From assembly GCA_900314605.1 (NCBI GenBank), contig OMVX01000017.1:1-56183 (forward strand): a stretch of 56,183 nt of DNA, given 5' to 3'. The position numbers were made by a program, and so were the translations under genes. This document shows, piece after piece, positions 39,252-49,505 of this stretch. The stretch's first letter is position 1. Each line of letters starts with the position of its first letter. The notes beneath the pieces were generated by a model, which saw nothing but the letters and a program-made list of their open reading frames with translations, was not told where the DNA came from and searched no databases. Source of the DNA: an uncultured Methanobrevibacter sp. Its GTDB lineage: Archaea > Methanobacteriota > Methanobacteria > Methanobacteriales > Methanobacteriaceae.

Positions 39252-40196
39252 TCAATTTATAATTTCATCAAATTTATCTAAAAGGTCTAATATTTTATCT
39301 TTTTTAATAATACTATTTACCCAGTCTTCAGGTATATGCTCATATCCATAATAAATACCTGCAATTCCTCCACTGATTGCTGCAATTGTATCTGTATCTT
39401 CTCCTAGATTAGCAGCTTTTAAAACGGCATCCTTGTAGTTTGTAGTGTTTACCAGACTCCATAGTGCTGCTTCTAAACTACTTATTACATATCCTTTACT
39501 GGAAATATTGTCTCTACTTTCATCAAAAATAGATTTGTCTATTATTCTTCTAAAATGATTGTTGAATTCTTCCCTTTCATCTTTATCCTTGTAGTAGCCA
39601 ATAATATTATCAATAGATTTACTTATAAGCTCTCTTAAATTTCCATCATTTTTAAGTAAATTACAGATTATCTCACAATAGATATGGCAGGATATTAAAC
39701 TTCGTATGTGTGAGTGGGTTAATCTTGAAATATTATAGATAAGGTCTACATCTTCACTTTCTAAATGATCTTTAGGTCCAATATAGTATGCTATTGGAAG
39801 TATTCTCATAAGTGAACCATTACCATTATCCCTTTCTTTTTTACCACCACATTCTAAAGGAGCAATTCCAATTTCATAATTTGATAATCCTTTAATTGTA
39901 GTTTTACCTATATCAAAACATTTTCCATTTGGAGTGTATTCCCCATCATTATACCATTTAAGGAATCTGCTCATTATCTCATCATAATCAATTTCCTTTT
40001 TACAGATTATACTATCAATTGTACAAAGTATCATTGAACTGTCATCTGAAAAACTACCTTTAGGCTGGTTATATGTTCCATGACCTATCATATCATTTAT
40101 TGGATATTCGTCAAGATCTTCTCTTTTTACAAACTCATAAGGAACACCTAATGCATCTGCCACTACAAATCCCATTATACCTTCTTTTGATTTCAT
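39252..40196 (-). CDS. ADP-ribosylglycohydrolase family protein
   Basis: A DraG/ARH-like hydrolase of 314 residues that removes ADP-ribose from proteins or small molecules using a di-metal centre. Metal-binding motifs are GSFSDDSSMILC (about residues 47-58) and the C-terminal GEDTDTIAAISGGIAGIYYG with the second metal DTD. NGNGSLMRILPIAYY is also typical. A start at 40208 is in frame, but its own codons form GGTGAA five bases before ATG 40196 (MKSKEGIMG), so 40196 is preferred. No ADP-ribosyltransferase (DraT) or nitrogenase gene is nearby, so the substrate is unknown. Confidence 0.9.
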   Translation of the reverse strand: MKSKEGIMGFVVADALGVPYEFVKREDLDEYPINDMIGHGTYNQPKGSFSDDSSMILCTIDSIICKKEIDYDEIMSRFLKWYNDGEYTPNGKCFDIGKTTIKGLSNYEIGIAPLECGGKKERDNGNGSLMRILPIAYYIGPKDHLESEDVDLIYNISRLTHSHIRSLISCHIYCEIICNLLKNDGNLRELISKSIDNIIGYYKDKDEREEFNNHFRRIIDKSIFDESRDNISSKGYVISSLEAALWSLVNTTNYKDAVLKAANLGEDTDTIAAISGGIAGIYYGYEHIPEDWVNSIIKKDKILDLLDKFDEIIN

Positions 40197-40402
40197 ACTT
40201 TCACCCATATAAATTTAAACCAATATTTATTAATCTTTTTTTTTAGTTTACAATTTTTTTAACAATCTTTTTATATTTTTATCTTTAAAAATTTTTTATA
40301 ATATATTATTCATTTAACAATTTTTTAAATTTATATTTATTTTTTTTATGGTTTTAACAAATTTTATTAAATAGTATTTAGTAAATTATATTAGTGATAT
40401 GA

Positions 40403-41413
40403 ATGACTGACCCTAAAATAAAAAATATTTATTCTGTAACTGATGATGTTCCTCTTGAAGGTGATGTAAATTTATATACATTAGCAATATTTTCACCTGA
40501 AGACGGATTTTCTAAAGGTGATAAGGTAGCGGCATTCTCAATTGAAGATTATAATAAAATTGAAGATATGTCTATAGAGTTAACTCAAAAAAATCAGGAG
40601 ATTCAAAATTTAAATGAAGTAGTTTCTAATCTTCAAGCACAAAATGATAATGATGTTAATCGTCAAGGTAGAGCTACTCAAGAAGAGTTAAGAGACCTTA
40701 AAAATGAGTTAATTCTTAAAGATAAGGAAATATATAATCTTAATAGTATAATTTCCCAGTTAAAAGACGAAAATAATAATGTTTTAAGTGAAAAAGATGA
40801 AGAAATATCTTCACTTAAAGATGAGATTGTTTCACTTACAGAACGTTTAACTGCAAATGCTAGTGATGAATTTTTACCAGATAATATTGCACAAAGTGAT
40901 GAATTATATGCTCTTCAAAATAAGGTTAACCAGCGTAATGAATTATTATATGAGGTAACTGAAAATATTAACCAGACTATGGAAGAGGCAATATTAGAAA
41001 CAGTTAAAGAAACCACTAAACTTGTTAATGCTAATAATAAATCTACCCGACAAAAAATTAATAATGTTGTTGATAAAACTGAAAAAGAAGTTACTGAAAG
41101 AAATAGGGCTATGGCTAGTAATATTAATAATATGGTTGACAGTATTAATGAGGAAATTAGGAGTGTTAGTTTTTGGAAATTACTTTTCAATAGGAAAGAT
41201 ATTGAAATTAAAATACCAACTAGTGATTTAAATAAACAGGTTAAAATTAATATGCCTGATGATATTATTGAAGATAAAGAAGTTAATGTTGATGTTTTAA
41301 AAATTAAAAATGAACATAGAATTGATAACTTAAAACAATTATGGATTGAAACAGAACATGAACCATTGGAAAACGAACCTATAGATGTTGATCATATTAC
41401 TAGAAATGAATAA
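40403..41413 (+). CDS. Long coiled-coil protein of unknown function
   Basis: 336 residues without signal peptide or membrane segment. An N-terminal globular part (IYSVTDDVPLEGDVNLYTLAIFSPEDGFSKGDKVAAFSIEDY, about 1-55) is followed by heptad-rich helices to about residue 260 (ELTQKNQEIQNLNEVVSNLQ, LKDENNNVLSEKDEEISSLK, NQRNELLYEVTENINQTMEE, RAMASNINNMVDSINEEIRS). A short C-terminal domain ends IDVDHITRNE. I do not recognise the family. GTGAT precedes ATG 40403. It is divergent from the ADP-ribosylglycohydrolase and convergent with the cysteine peptidase. A structural, SMC-like bridging or cytoskeletal role is possible but unsupported. Confidence 0.7.
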   Translation: MTDPKIKNIYSVTDDVPLEGDVNLYTLAIFSPEDGFSKGDKVAAFSIEDYNKIEDMSIELTQKNQEIQNLNEVVSNLQAQNDNDVNRQGRATQEELRDLKNELILKDKEIYNLNSIISQLKDENNNVLSEKDEEISSLKDEIVSLTERLTANASDEFLPDNIAQSDELYALQNKVNQRNELLYEVTENINQTMEEAILETVKETTKLVNANNKSTRQKINNVVDKTEKEVTERNRAMASNINNMVDSINEEIRSVSFWKLLFNRKDIEIKIPTSDLNKQVKINMPDDIIEDKEVNVDVLKIKNEHRIDNLKQLWIETEHEPLENEPIDVDHITRNE

Positions 41414-41524
41414 TATATTAACTTGTCAGATTATCATATTAAATAAGTAATATTTTACTTATTTAACATTTTTCTATTTTTAGGGTTTAGCCATTTTTTT
41501 TTAATTCATATTTCTTTTTTTTAG

Positions 41525-42229
41525 CTAGTTTTTAGTATTAGGAATACTTTCATGAGTATTTTGTCTAGTCCATTTAGGACCAAAACTTTTATACAAATTA
41601 TATGCTGATTTTTTTGTTTTAGCACTTAGTTTATAATTAAGTTTAACAATTAAACTAATACCAGCAAATTTAGTTATAAAATATTTTAAAGAATTCCAAT
41701 CTGTTGGAACTTTACACCTTCCCCCTTTATTATAGCTTCCATATGAGTTACTAACTAAAATTTTCTTACCATCTTTACTTACATCAATGATAGAAACATA
41801 ATGATCAGGTAAATTAGCAATTAATGCACATCCCGTTTTTCCTAATAGTCTTACAGCTTTATCAATAGATTTTCTAGTAAAATAACTTGCTTTAAAACCA
41901 GTCTTTTTTATAGCTGCTTTAAGTTGTGGAATATTAACTCCACGTACATCTCGTGTTTTTATCTGGAAGTAATATTCAGAATAATAGTTTCTTAATGCTA
42001 AACTGCACATACTAGCTGATGTAGGCCCACAGGTATATTCTGTATGTTGAACAGCACGAACCTCACAATAAGTATATGATTTTCCCTTAAGATTTGCAGT
42101 TACCCATTTAGGTTTTTGATTATATTTATTTTTTGTAACAAGCCATTTATTAAGTTCTCTTTCAATTACATTCCATTTTTCACGTTTTATAATATGATTT
42201 ATATTAGGGCATGCTTTTGATTTAAACAT
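41525..42229 (-). CDS. C39/papain-like cysteine peptidase domain protein
   Basis: About 234 residues. The catalytic Cys lies in HTEYTCGPTSASMCSLALR (about residue 65-67), a His in LPDHYVSIIDVSKDGKKILVSN (about 143), and Asn/Asp in SNSYGSYN. This Q/E...C...H...N order matches the C39-like peptidase domain that methanobacteria often attach to surface adhesins and pseudomurein-processing enzymes. Here it is free-standing: no signal peptide, no pseudomurein-binding repeats. It could be cytosolic, or a lysis enzyme from an element. A TTG start at 42262 is also in frame; ATG 42229 is used. Neither has a good ribosome binding site. Confidence 0.7.
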   Translation of the reverse strand: MFKSKACPNINHIIKREKWNVIERELNKWLVTKNKYNQKPKWVTANLKGKSYTYCEVRAVQHTEYTCGPTSASMCSLALRNYYSEYYFQIKTRDVRGVNIPQLKAAIKKTGFKASYFTRKSIDKAVRLLGKTGCALIANLPDHYVSIIDVSKDGKKILVSNSYGSYNKGGRCKVPTDWNSLKYFITKFAGISLIVKLNYKLSAKTKKSAYNLYKSFGPKWTRQNTHESIPNTKN

Positions 42230-42503
42230 AGTATATTTGGATAATTTTCCATATAAATACAAAAAATAACTATCTCTTTTTATTTTTTTCTATTTTTTAC
42301 ATTTATACAGAGATTTTTATATTAAATTTTAAAGTTTTTTCTTTAAATATATTTTAAAAATCGTTTTTTTAGTATTTTTATATTATATATCTCTTAAGTA
42401 GTTTATTTTAAAAAAGTAGTTAATTGAATAAGTTAATTGAATATATTTATTATTATGTTTTTTTTTTTTAAAAAATAGTAATGCCAAACCCTTTCCTACT
42501 TAT

Positions 42504-43346
42504 TTAGTATTTCCTTTTAAAAATGTTTGTTATATCTTCTTTTTCTATTTTACAGCTACCACGATATTCGGCTTTTTCACCTGCATGTTCTAATTTTTTT
42601 ATACCAATACGAAGATTTCCAAGTCTATATGCATTTTCACTAATATCTGCAAGTAGATTATCACTTATCACTCCCGGATAAAAGCCAAGATCACATCTTT
42701 GCTTTAAAATACTGTAGACTTCTTGGTGTGTGTAGAAAGGAAAACGTATTTCTATTGGTAGATGTATTGTTGATACATTCAAATCGGTAGCATTGATTTT
42801 TCTCTCTGAGCTTATTGCAATTACTGATATTTCCACATGGGGATATTCTTCATGTGCTCTTAGTAATGTATATAAGGTTCTATTTAATTCTATTGGAGTT
42901 TTTATATTGTTAAATTCATCTAGTGCAACTATTAAAATTAGTTTTTTTTCAATTAAATAGTCCATTATACGATTGTAGAAGTTATAGGTATTTAAACTTG
43001 CAATATTTTCATGAAATAGTTCAAGGTATATTTTTGAAAATATCTGGTATTCTGTTCTATGTAGTCTGCAATTTATGTATACTGTAAATACATTGGGAAA
43101 TCTTTCAGAGATTAGTTGAAAATATCGTTTCAGTGTACTGGTTTTTCCAGTTGCATTTCTACCTTTAAGTAGCATGTGGTAGGGTGCACGATTATGTTCA
43201 ACTCTTCTTGAGTGAAATGCCATTGTATCTAGTTGATGGTTTCGATATTGGTAGAATTCAGGTATATATTCTGTTGTAAAAACTTCTCTGTTTTTAAATA
43301 TACTTCCTTCTTCTTCAATAAGATCGAATATAGTTTTCTGTTTCAT
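42504..43346 (-). CDS. Cdc6/Orc1-like AAA+ ATPase lacking the winged-helix domain
   Basis: 280 residues. The N-terminus (IFKNREVFTTEYIPEFYQYR) follows the Cdc6/Orc1 pattern of basic linker and HR-type contact. Walker A is LLKGRNATGKTS (about residues 60-71), Walker B is LILIVALDEFNN, sensor 1 is VIAISSERK, and a lid segment LADISENAYRLGNLRIGIKKLEHAG resembles the Cdc6 sensor-2 helix. Normal archaeal initiators run on for about 100 residues with a winged-helix DNA-binding domain that is absent here. GGGAGGTT gives a strong start at 43346. It may be a regulatory or degenerate initiator, or an element-borne ATPase. Confidence 0.75.
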   Translation of the reverse strand: MKQKTIFDLIEEEGSIFKNREVFTTEYIPEFYQYRNHQLDTMAFHSRRVEHNRAPYHMLLKGRNATGKTSTLKRYFQLISERFPNVFTVYINCRLHRTEYQIFSKIYLELFHENIASLNTYNFYNRIMDYLIEKKLILIVALDEFNNIKTPIELNRTLYTLLRAHEEYPHVEISVIAISSERKINATDLNVSTIHLPIEIRFPFYTHQEVYSILKQRCDLGFYPGVISDNLLADISENAYRLGNLRIGIKKLEHAGEKAEYRGSCKIEKEDITNIFKRKY

Positions 43347-43848
43347 TTTAACCTCCCTTAAATCTTTTTTACATTAAAAGTTTTCATCATAAATTTATTT
43401 AAAAAGATTCCAAGAGCTTATGGAAACTAATATTTATTTATATTATCTGTGAAGGTTCATATTTTTAAAGTATTTATTAGCTGTAAAGCTACTATTTTTA
43501 TTCATTTTTTCTATTATTCTGATTTATAAAGTTTATTTTTCCTCTATTATAATTTTATATGGTATTTTTATATTTTATAATGGTATTTTTATTTTTTTAT
43601 ACCAAATATTTATTTTAAATATTTTTTTAAATATTTCATTCTATTTTTTCAATATTTAAGTATTATTTCAATACAAGATTATAGAAAAATTTTGTTTTTA
43701 TTTATTTTCATTTTTAATTGTTACTTAAATTTTCATATTATAGTTAATTTAAAATAATAATTTAAACATAAATTAAATTAATATAATAAACCTGCAAAAA
43801 TTTTTACTAATTATGGGTTTATGAATATTATTTGCTTATGGTGATTTA
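43347..43848. other. AT-rich region between the Cdc6-like gene and carA
   Basis: 502 bases without a gene. It carries TTCCA/TGGAA half-sites at 43408-43412 and 43421-43425, and a near repeat ATGGTATTTTTAT near 43560 and 43579. Promoters of both divergent genes must lie here. No set of origin-recognition-box repeats was found. Confidence 0.5.
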
Positions 43849-44931
43849 ATGGAAAATAGGGCTAAATTAGCTTTAGAAGATGGAACTATCGTAAAAGGTG
43901 AATCCTTTGGTTATGAGACTACCAAGATTGGTGAAGTTGTATTTTCAACTGGTATGGTAGGATACACCGAATCATTAACAGATCCTTCATTTAAGGGTCA
44001 AATTTTAATGTCAACATACCCTTTAGAAGGTAATTATGGTGTGTCTGAAGACCATTATCAATCTGATAGTATTCAGGCTGATGGATTTATAGTAAGAGAA
44101 GTTTGTAAGAAACCTTCAAGATATACATACCAGAAAACTTTAAATGATTTTCTGAAAGAGTATGAAATTCCTGGTATTAGTGGAATTGATACTAGAGATT
44201 TAACTTTAAAAATAAGAACTGAAGGTTCAATGAAAGGTGCATTAAGTACAGAAGATATTAGTGATGAGGAACTTTTAACTCTTGCAAGAGAACAGAAAAG
44301 TATTGTAGATAGAGATCTTGTTCCTGAGGTTTCAATTAAGGATACTCAAGTTTATGGTGAAGATAATAAGTATAAGGTAGCTATTATTGACTGTGGTGTT
44401 AAAGAAAGTATAATAAATGATTTTCTTAAAAGAGATTTAGGTGTTGTACGTGTACCATATAATACTAGTTATCAGGAGATTTTAGATCATGATGTTGATG
44501 GTTTACTTGTTTCCTGTGGTCCTGGTAACCCTGCAAGATTAACTGAAACTATTGAGAATGTTTCCCATCTTACAAATAGACTCCCTATTTTCGGTATTTG
44601 TATGGGTCAGCTTGTTATTGCAAAAACATTTGGTGCAAAAACATTTAAAATGAAATTTGGTCATAGGGGAGGAAATCAACCTGTAAAAGATTTAAAAACA
44701 GGTAAAGTATATATTACCAGTCAAAATCACGGATTTGCTGTTGATGCAGATTCACTTAAAGGTACTGATTTGGAGCTTGCTCAGATAAGCTTAAATGATG
44801 GAACTCCTGAAGGATTTGTTCATAAAGAGTTGCCTATTAAAACTATTCAGTATCACCCAGAAGCAACTCCAGGTCCAACTGATACAAATATTTTATTTGA
44901 TGAATTTAAGGAAACTATTATAAATTACTAA
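43849..44931 (+). CDS. carA: Carbamoyl-phosphate synthase small subunit
   Basis: Glutamine amidotransferase subunit, 360 residues, that supplies ammonia to CarB for carbamoyl phosphate (pyrimidine and arginine synthesis). The N-terminal domain shows [17 protein letters not shown]. The class I glutaminase domain has [12 protein letters not shown] with the nucleophile Cys in GICMGQ, and [13 protein letters not shown] with the catalytic His-Glu. GGTGAT lies before ATG 43849. It is followed 34 bases later by carB on the same strand, forming the carAB operon. Confidence 0.97.
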   Translation: MENRAKLALEDGTIVKGESFGYETTKIGEVVFSTGMVGYTESLTDPSFKGQILMSTYPLEGNYGVSEDHYQSDSIQADGFIVREVCKKPSRYTYQKTLNDFLKEYEIPGISGIDTRDLTLKIRTEGSMKGALSTEDISDEELLTLAREQKSIVDRDLVPEVSIKDTQVYGEDNKYKVAIIDCGVKESIINDFLKRDLGVVRVPYNTSYQEILDHDVDGLLVSCGPGNPARLTETIENVSHLTNRLPIFGICMGQLVIAKTFGAKTFKMKFGHRGGNQPVKDLKTGKVYITSQNHGFAVDADSLKGTDLELAQISLNDGTPEGFVHKELPIKTIQYHPEATPGPTDTNILFDEFKETIINY

Positions 44932-44965
44932 ATTAAGATTTTTACGATTATAAAAGAGTGATAAA

Positions 44966-47900
44966 ATGCCTGTGGATAAGGATATTAAAAAAGTACTAAT
45001 TATTGGTTCTGGTCCTATTCAAATTGGTCAAGCTGCAGAATTTGATTATTCTGGTTCTCAAGCATGTAAGTCTTTAAGAGAGGAGGGTATTGAAACTGTT
45101 TTAGTTAACAGTAATCCTGCAACTATTCAGACTGATATGGATATGGCAGATGTTGTTTATACAGAACCTTTAACTCCAGAACTTGTTAAAAAGATTATTG
45201 ATAAAGAAAAGGTAGATGCAATACTTCCAACTATGGGTGGACAAACAGGTCTTAATATTGCAACAGGTCTTGGAGAGAAAGGATTACTTGATGGAATAAA
45301 GGTTATTGGTTCTGATGTTGAAACTATTGCAAATGTAGAGGACCGTGACCTTTTTGCATTATTTATGGATAAGCTTAATGAACCTATACCAAAATGTCAT
45401 GCAGTTGAATCTATTGATGAGGCCCTTGAAGCTATTAAAGATATTGGTTATCCTGCAATTGTAAGACCAGCATTTACCTTAGGTGGTACTGGTGGAGGAA
45501 TTGCAAATAATGAAGAAGAATTAATTCAAATCACCCAGCATGGATTAGATATGAGTTTTATTGGTCAGGTTTTAATTGATGAATCTGTTCTTGGTTGGAA
45601 AGAATTTGAATATGAGGTTATGCGTGATAAAAACGATACTTGTATTATTGTATGTAATATGGAAAATATTGATCCTATGGGTATACATACAGGGGAAAGT
45701 GTTGTTGTTGCACCTGCACAGACTTTAGAGGATAAGTATGCACAAAGATTAAGAGATGCATCTATTAAAATCATCAGGGCTTTAGGTATTAATGGTGGAT
45801 GTAATATTCAGTTTGCAGTTAATCCTGAAACTGGAGAATATAAGGTTATTGAGGTTAACCCTAGGGTAAGTAGAAGTAGTGCACTTGCAAGTAAAGCAAC
45901 TGGTTATCCTATTGCAAAAATTTCATCAAAAGTAGCATTAGGTCTAACATTAGATGAGATTAAAAATGATATTACAAAAGAAACTCCTGCATCATTTGAA
46001 CCAAGTATTGATTATGTTGTAGTTAAAGTTCCAAGATGGCCATTTGACAAATTCAAAGGTATTAGCCGTGAGATTGGTGTACAGATGAAAGCTACTGGAG
46101 AAGTTATGGCTATTGGAAGAACCTTTGAAGAAGCATTCCAGAAAGCTTTAAGATCTCTTGATTTAGGTTTTGATGGTTTTGAGGATATAGAATATACTAA
46201 GGAATCTCTTGAACATCCTGATGATGAAAGATTTATGGCACTTTATTCTGCTATAAAAGATGGTATGGATTTAATGGAATTATCAAATTTAACTCAAATA
46301 GACACATTCTTCCTGGATAAAATAGAAAATATTGTAAACTTTGAAAAGGATCTTAGTTTAGATAAACTTAAAAGTGAAGAATACTTTAGACGTGCTAAAC
46401 AGTTAGGGTTTACAAATAAAAGACTTGCAGTAATCCTTGGTGTTGATACTGATGAGATTAATAAAATCCAAGAGGACCATAATATTATTACTCACTATAA
46501 AATGGTAGATACCTGTGGTGGAGAATTTGCAGCTAAAACACCATACTACTATTCCTCCTATGATAGAGGAGATGAGTTAACTGTCCAAACAGATAAGAAT
46601 AAGAAGATTATTATTATTGGTGCAGGTCCTATAAGAATAGGTCAGGGTATAGAATTTGATTACTGCTGTGTACATTCTTCTCTTGCACTTAAAGATCAGG
46701 GTATAGAAACAATCCTTATTAACAATAACCCTGAAACTGTAAGTACAGATTATGATATTTCTGATAAACTCTTCTTTGAACCATTAAGCTATGAAGATGT
46801 AATGAATATTATAAAAAGAGAAAAGCCTGATGGTGTTATTGTACAGTTCGGTGGTCAAACATCAATTAATCTTGCAGTACCACTTGCAAATGCAGGTGTA
46901 AAGATTCTTGGTACTCCATATGACAGTATTGATATAGCTGAAGACAGGGATAGATTTTCACAATTATTATCTAAATTAAATATTTATCAGGCACCATTTG
47001 GTATAGTACACTCATACGAGAAAGCTAAAGAAGAGGCTAATAGAATTGGTTATCCAGTTCTTGTAAGACCATCATATGTTATTGGTGGCCGTGCAATGGA
47101 GATTGTCTATGATGATAGTGAACTTGAAAAATACATGAAAGAAGCAGTTAAGGTTTCACCAGAACATCCTATTTTAGTAGACAAATTCCTTGAAGATGCA
47201 ATTGAACTTGATGTTGATGTTTTAGCTGATGGTGAAGATGTATTTATTGCAGGAATAATGGAACATATTGAAGAGGCAGGTGTACACTCAGGAGACTCTG
47301 CATGTGTAATACCTCCACATATTGTACCTAAACATTTAATTGATGAGATTAAAGAAAACACCCGTAAAATTGCACTTGAACTTAATGTTGTAGGTTTAAT
47401 GAATATTCAATATGCAGTAAAATTAGATACTGAAATGGTATATATTATTGAGGCTAATCCTAGAGCAAGTCGTACTGTTCCATTTGTAAGTAAAGCTATT
47501 GGTGTACCTATTGCAAAAATTGCAACACTTTTAATGACAGGTCATAAACTTAAAGACTTTGGTCTTACAGATGAAATTAAAATTAACCACGTTGCAGTTA
47601 AAGAATCAGTATTCCCATTTTTAAAATTATCTGAAGCTGATACTATACTTGGTCCAGAGATGAAATCTACTGGTGAAGCGATAGGTATAGATGAAGATGT
47701 AGGTATGGCATTCTATAAATCACAATTGTCTGCAGGAATGGATTTACCACAAAAAGGTAAGATTTTTATCAGTGTACGTGATAAGGATCAAAAGAAAGTT
47801 CAATCTATTGCTAAGAAGGCACATAATCTAGGATTTGAACTCTGTGCTACTCGAGGTACAGCTGAGGCTATAAGGGATGTACCTGTTGAAAAAGTTAAAA

Positions 47901-48169
47901 AGGTTTCTCAGGGAACCCCTAATATTAGAGATCAGATATTGGATAATAAAATAGATATGATTATCAATACCTCTTATGGAAAACAGGCTGCTCGTGACGG
48001 TTATATTATTAGGCGTCTTGCAATTGAACTTGGTATTCCATATGTAACTACTTTAGCTGGTGCAAGAGCTGCACTTTATGCTATTAAATCTGCAGTAGAT
48101 GCTGATATTAATGTTAAATCATTAAACGACTATGCTGGCGGAAACTTTGATATGGACTTAAAAGGTTAA
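44966..48169 (+). CDS. carB: Carbamoyl-phosphate synthase large subunit
   Basis: Full-length CarB of 1067 residues with the two homologous ATP-grasp halves. The first half begins [23 protein letters not shown], with [13 protein letters not shown] and [22 protein letters not shown]. The second begins [21 protein letters not shown], with [14 protein letters not shown] and [20 protein letters not shown]. The C-terminal allosteric domain includes FATRGTAE-like [13 protein letters not shown]. Makes carbamoyl phosphate from bicarbonate, ammonia and two ATP. GAGTGAT before ATG 44966 is the ribosome binding site. It is co-transcribed with carA. Nothing is abnormal. Confidence 0.98.
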   Translation: MPVDKDIKKVLIIGSGPIQIGQAAEFDYSGSQACKSLREEGIETVLVNSNPATIQTDMDMADVVYTEPLTPELVKKIIDKEKVDAILPTMGGQTGLNIATGLGEKGLLDGIKVIGSDVETIANVEDRDLFALFMDKLNEPIPKCHAVESIDEALEAIKDIGYPAIVRPAFTLGGTGGGIANNEEELIQITQHGLDMSFIGQVLIDESVLGWKEFEYEVMRDKNDTCIIVCNMENIDPMGIHTGESVVVAPAQTLEDKYAQRLRDASIKIIRALGINGGCNIQFAVNPETGEYKVIEVNPRVSRSSALASKATGYPIAKISSKVALGLTLDEIKNDITKETPASFEPSIDYVVVKVPRWPFDKFKGISREIGVQMKATGEVMAIGRTFEEAFQKALRSLDLGFDGFEDIEYTKESLEHPDDERFMALYSAIKDGMDLMELSNLTQIDTFFLDKIENIVNFEKDLSLDKLKSEEYFRRAKQLGFTNKRLAVILGVDTDEINKIQEDHNIITHYKMVDTCGGEFAAKTPYYYSSYDRGDELTVQTDKNKKIIIIGAGPIRIGQGIEFDYCCVHSSLALKDQGIETILINNNPETVSTDYDISDKLFFEPLSYEDVMNIIKREKPDGVIVQFGGQTSINLAVPLANAGVKILGTPYDSIDIAEDRDRFSQLLSKLNIYQAPFGIVHSYEKAKEEANRIGYPVLVRPSYVIGGRAMEIVYDDSELEKYMKEAVKVSPEHPILVDKFLEDAIELDVDVLADGEDVFIAGIMEHIEEAGVHSGDSACVIPPHIVPKHLIDEIKENTRKIALELNVVGLMNIQYAVKLDTEMVYIIEANPRASRTVPFVSKAIGVPIAKIATLLMTGHKLKDFGLTDEIKINHVAVKESVFPFLKLSEADTILGPEMKSTGEAIGIDEDVGMAFYKSQLSAGMDLPQKGKIFISVRDKDQKKVQSIAKKAHNLGFELCATRGTAEAIRDVPVEKVKKVSQGTPNIRDQILDNKIDMIINTSYGKQAARDGYIIRRLAIELGIPYVTTLAGARAALYAIKSAVDADINVKSLNDYAGGNFDMDLKG

Positions 48170-48707
48170 ATCTATTATTAACCTATTTTCCATTTTTTTT
48201 TAAACAGCTTTTATATTTTTTCTAGGTTTTATTTTTTATTATTTTTTTTAAATAGAGTTATTATTTTTTTTAGGCATTATTTTTTATTATTTTTTTTTTA
48301 AATAAGGTTATTTTTTTTAGTTTTTATTTTCAATTATTTTTTTAAACAGCTTTTATAATTTTTTTCATTTTTTTATGGTGTTTAAATCTTTTTTTTAAAG
48401 TAAATAATGATTATTTAAATCTAAATTTTATAATACTTTCAGTTAATAAAATAGTAATTCAATATTTTTATCTAATAATTAAAGGTATTTTCATAATCTT
48501 TATAAATAATATAACATAGAGTATCTATAGTTACTAAATTATATGGATTAATTATATTTTTTTTAGTAACTACAAGAAGGTATTTTATACCTATTTATAA
48601 TTCGTATGGGTTAATTTAAGTGTAATTTAACTTATACATTTGTATTTAACTGTTGCTAATTATAACAGCAGTTTATTTAAATACATAGATTTTATGGAGG
48701 AATATAT
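48170..48707. other. T-rich repeats and dyads between carB and the secreted protein gene
   Basis: From about 48193 to 48375 lie three or four degenerate units of about 50-60 bases with T8-T10 runs (plus strand), suitable as a multiple U-tract terminator for carAB. Further on are two dyads: 48528-48572 (11-base arms) and the hairpin GGTATTTTATACC at 48579-48591. Both precede the gene at 48708. Confidence 0.55.
48528..48572. promoter_or_regulatory. Perfect 11-base inverted repeat upstream of the secreted protein gene
   Basis: TAGTTACTAAA (48528-48538) is exactly reverse-complemented by TTTAGTAACTA (48562-48572) around a 23-base AT-rich centre. It lies about 135-180 bases before the ATG at 48708. 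It could be an operator or an RNA hairpin if transcribed. Confidence 0.45.
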
Positions 48708-49169
48708 ATGAGAAGTATAAATAAAATCTTATTTATTGGTATGTTTATATTTTTACTTATGGGTGCTGTATGTGCTGCAACTGATATAGATTCATTAAAA
48801 GCACCTAAAGGTTTTTCTGAAATTAAAAATGGAACTGCTACTTTTGAAAAAAATAATGAAAAATGTATTTTATATATAGATAAAATTGATAGTAAAGAGT
48901 TCCAAGACTTTTTATCTAAACACAAAGATCATATTAAATATGAAGAACTTGGTAATGATACTTATTCTTATACAGATGAAGACAATAGCAATTCTGGAGC
49001 AATAGAAAAAGTTAAAATTGATAATGCTGATTATGTTGTCTATACTCAATTTGAAGGTAAAAAAGAATTATCTAAAAAGGAATTAAAATTCTCTAAAAAT
49101 GTTTTAATATTGTTTAATGAGGCTAACAATTTAAAAGCTGAAGCTGGTTTAAAAGAATCACTTAAATAG
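48708..49169 (+). CDS. Small secreted protein of unknown function
   Basis: 153 residues with a clear signal peptide (MRSINKILFIGMFIFLLMGAVCAATD; cleavage likely after VCA or AAT). The mature part is charged, about 130 residues: APKGFSEIKNGTATFEKNNE, LYIDKIDSKEFQDFLSKHKD, NADYVVYTQFEGKKELSKKE and a helical tail. It resembles small extracytoplasmic proteins common in methanobacteria, but no named domain is recognised. GGAGGA before ATG 48708 is a strong ribosome binding site, and a textbook terminator follows. It appears to be a monocistronic, well-expressed gene. Confidence 0.75.
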   Translation: MRSINKILFIGMFIFLLMGAVCAATDIDSLKAPKGFSEIKNGTATFEKNNEKCILYIDKIDSKEFQDFLSKHKDHIKYEELGNDTYSYTDEDNSNSGAIEKVKIDNADYVVYTQFEGKKELSKKELKFSKNVLILFNEANNLKAEAGLKESLK

Positions 49170-49183
49170 ATACTTTTTAGATT

Positions 49184-49237
49184 ATAGTGTAGAGTATAAT
49201 ATATGTTTTAAATATTATCTACACTATTATTTTTTTT
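49184..49237 (+). terminator. Strong hairpin terminator after the secreted protein gene
   Basis: ATAGTGTAGA (49184-49193) pairs perfectly with TCTACACTAT (49218-49227). An inner TAATAT/ATATTA extends the stem after a small bulge, and an 8-base T run follows. It starts 14 bases after the stop codon. This is an unusually good hairpin-plus-T-tract for an archaeon. Confidence 0.75.
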
Positions 49238-49505
49238 ATTTTATTTTGTAAAATTCTGTTCAAATAAAATTAAAACTATAAAATTCTGTTTTTATATATT
49301 TAAATTAATTTTCAAGTATAATTACTTAGTTTTTCTCAATTGGATTATTATTTAACTATTTTTAGCTATATAGTTCCTGTGAAAAAATTTTTTAGTTTAA
49401 GGTACTGCTATTTCTTCTGTTTAATGTCTTATTTTTCTTTTTTAATCAAGTTTTTCAATTCATTAATTTCATCTTTCAACTCTTTATTTTCTCTTTGAAC
49501 AGTTT
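49238..49505. other. Spacer containing the out-of-frame tail of the channel gene
   Basis: With the terminator, the gene-free stretch here runs from 49170 to 49505. Its right end, 49444-49505, belongs to a coiled-coil tail that is open on the minus strand in a frame different from the channel reading frame. Between 49240 and 49440 nothing was recognised. Confidence 0.5.

Noticed and set aside
43347-43848. Replication origin next to the Cdc6-like gene
   Set aside because: Only one TTCCA/TGGAA pair was seen, not the set of repeated origin-recognition boxes expected; the Cdc6-like protein also lacks its DNA-binding domain.
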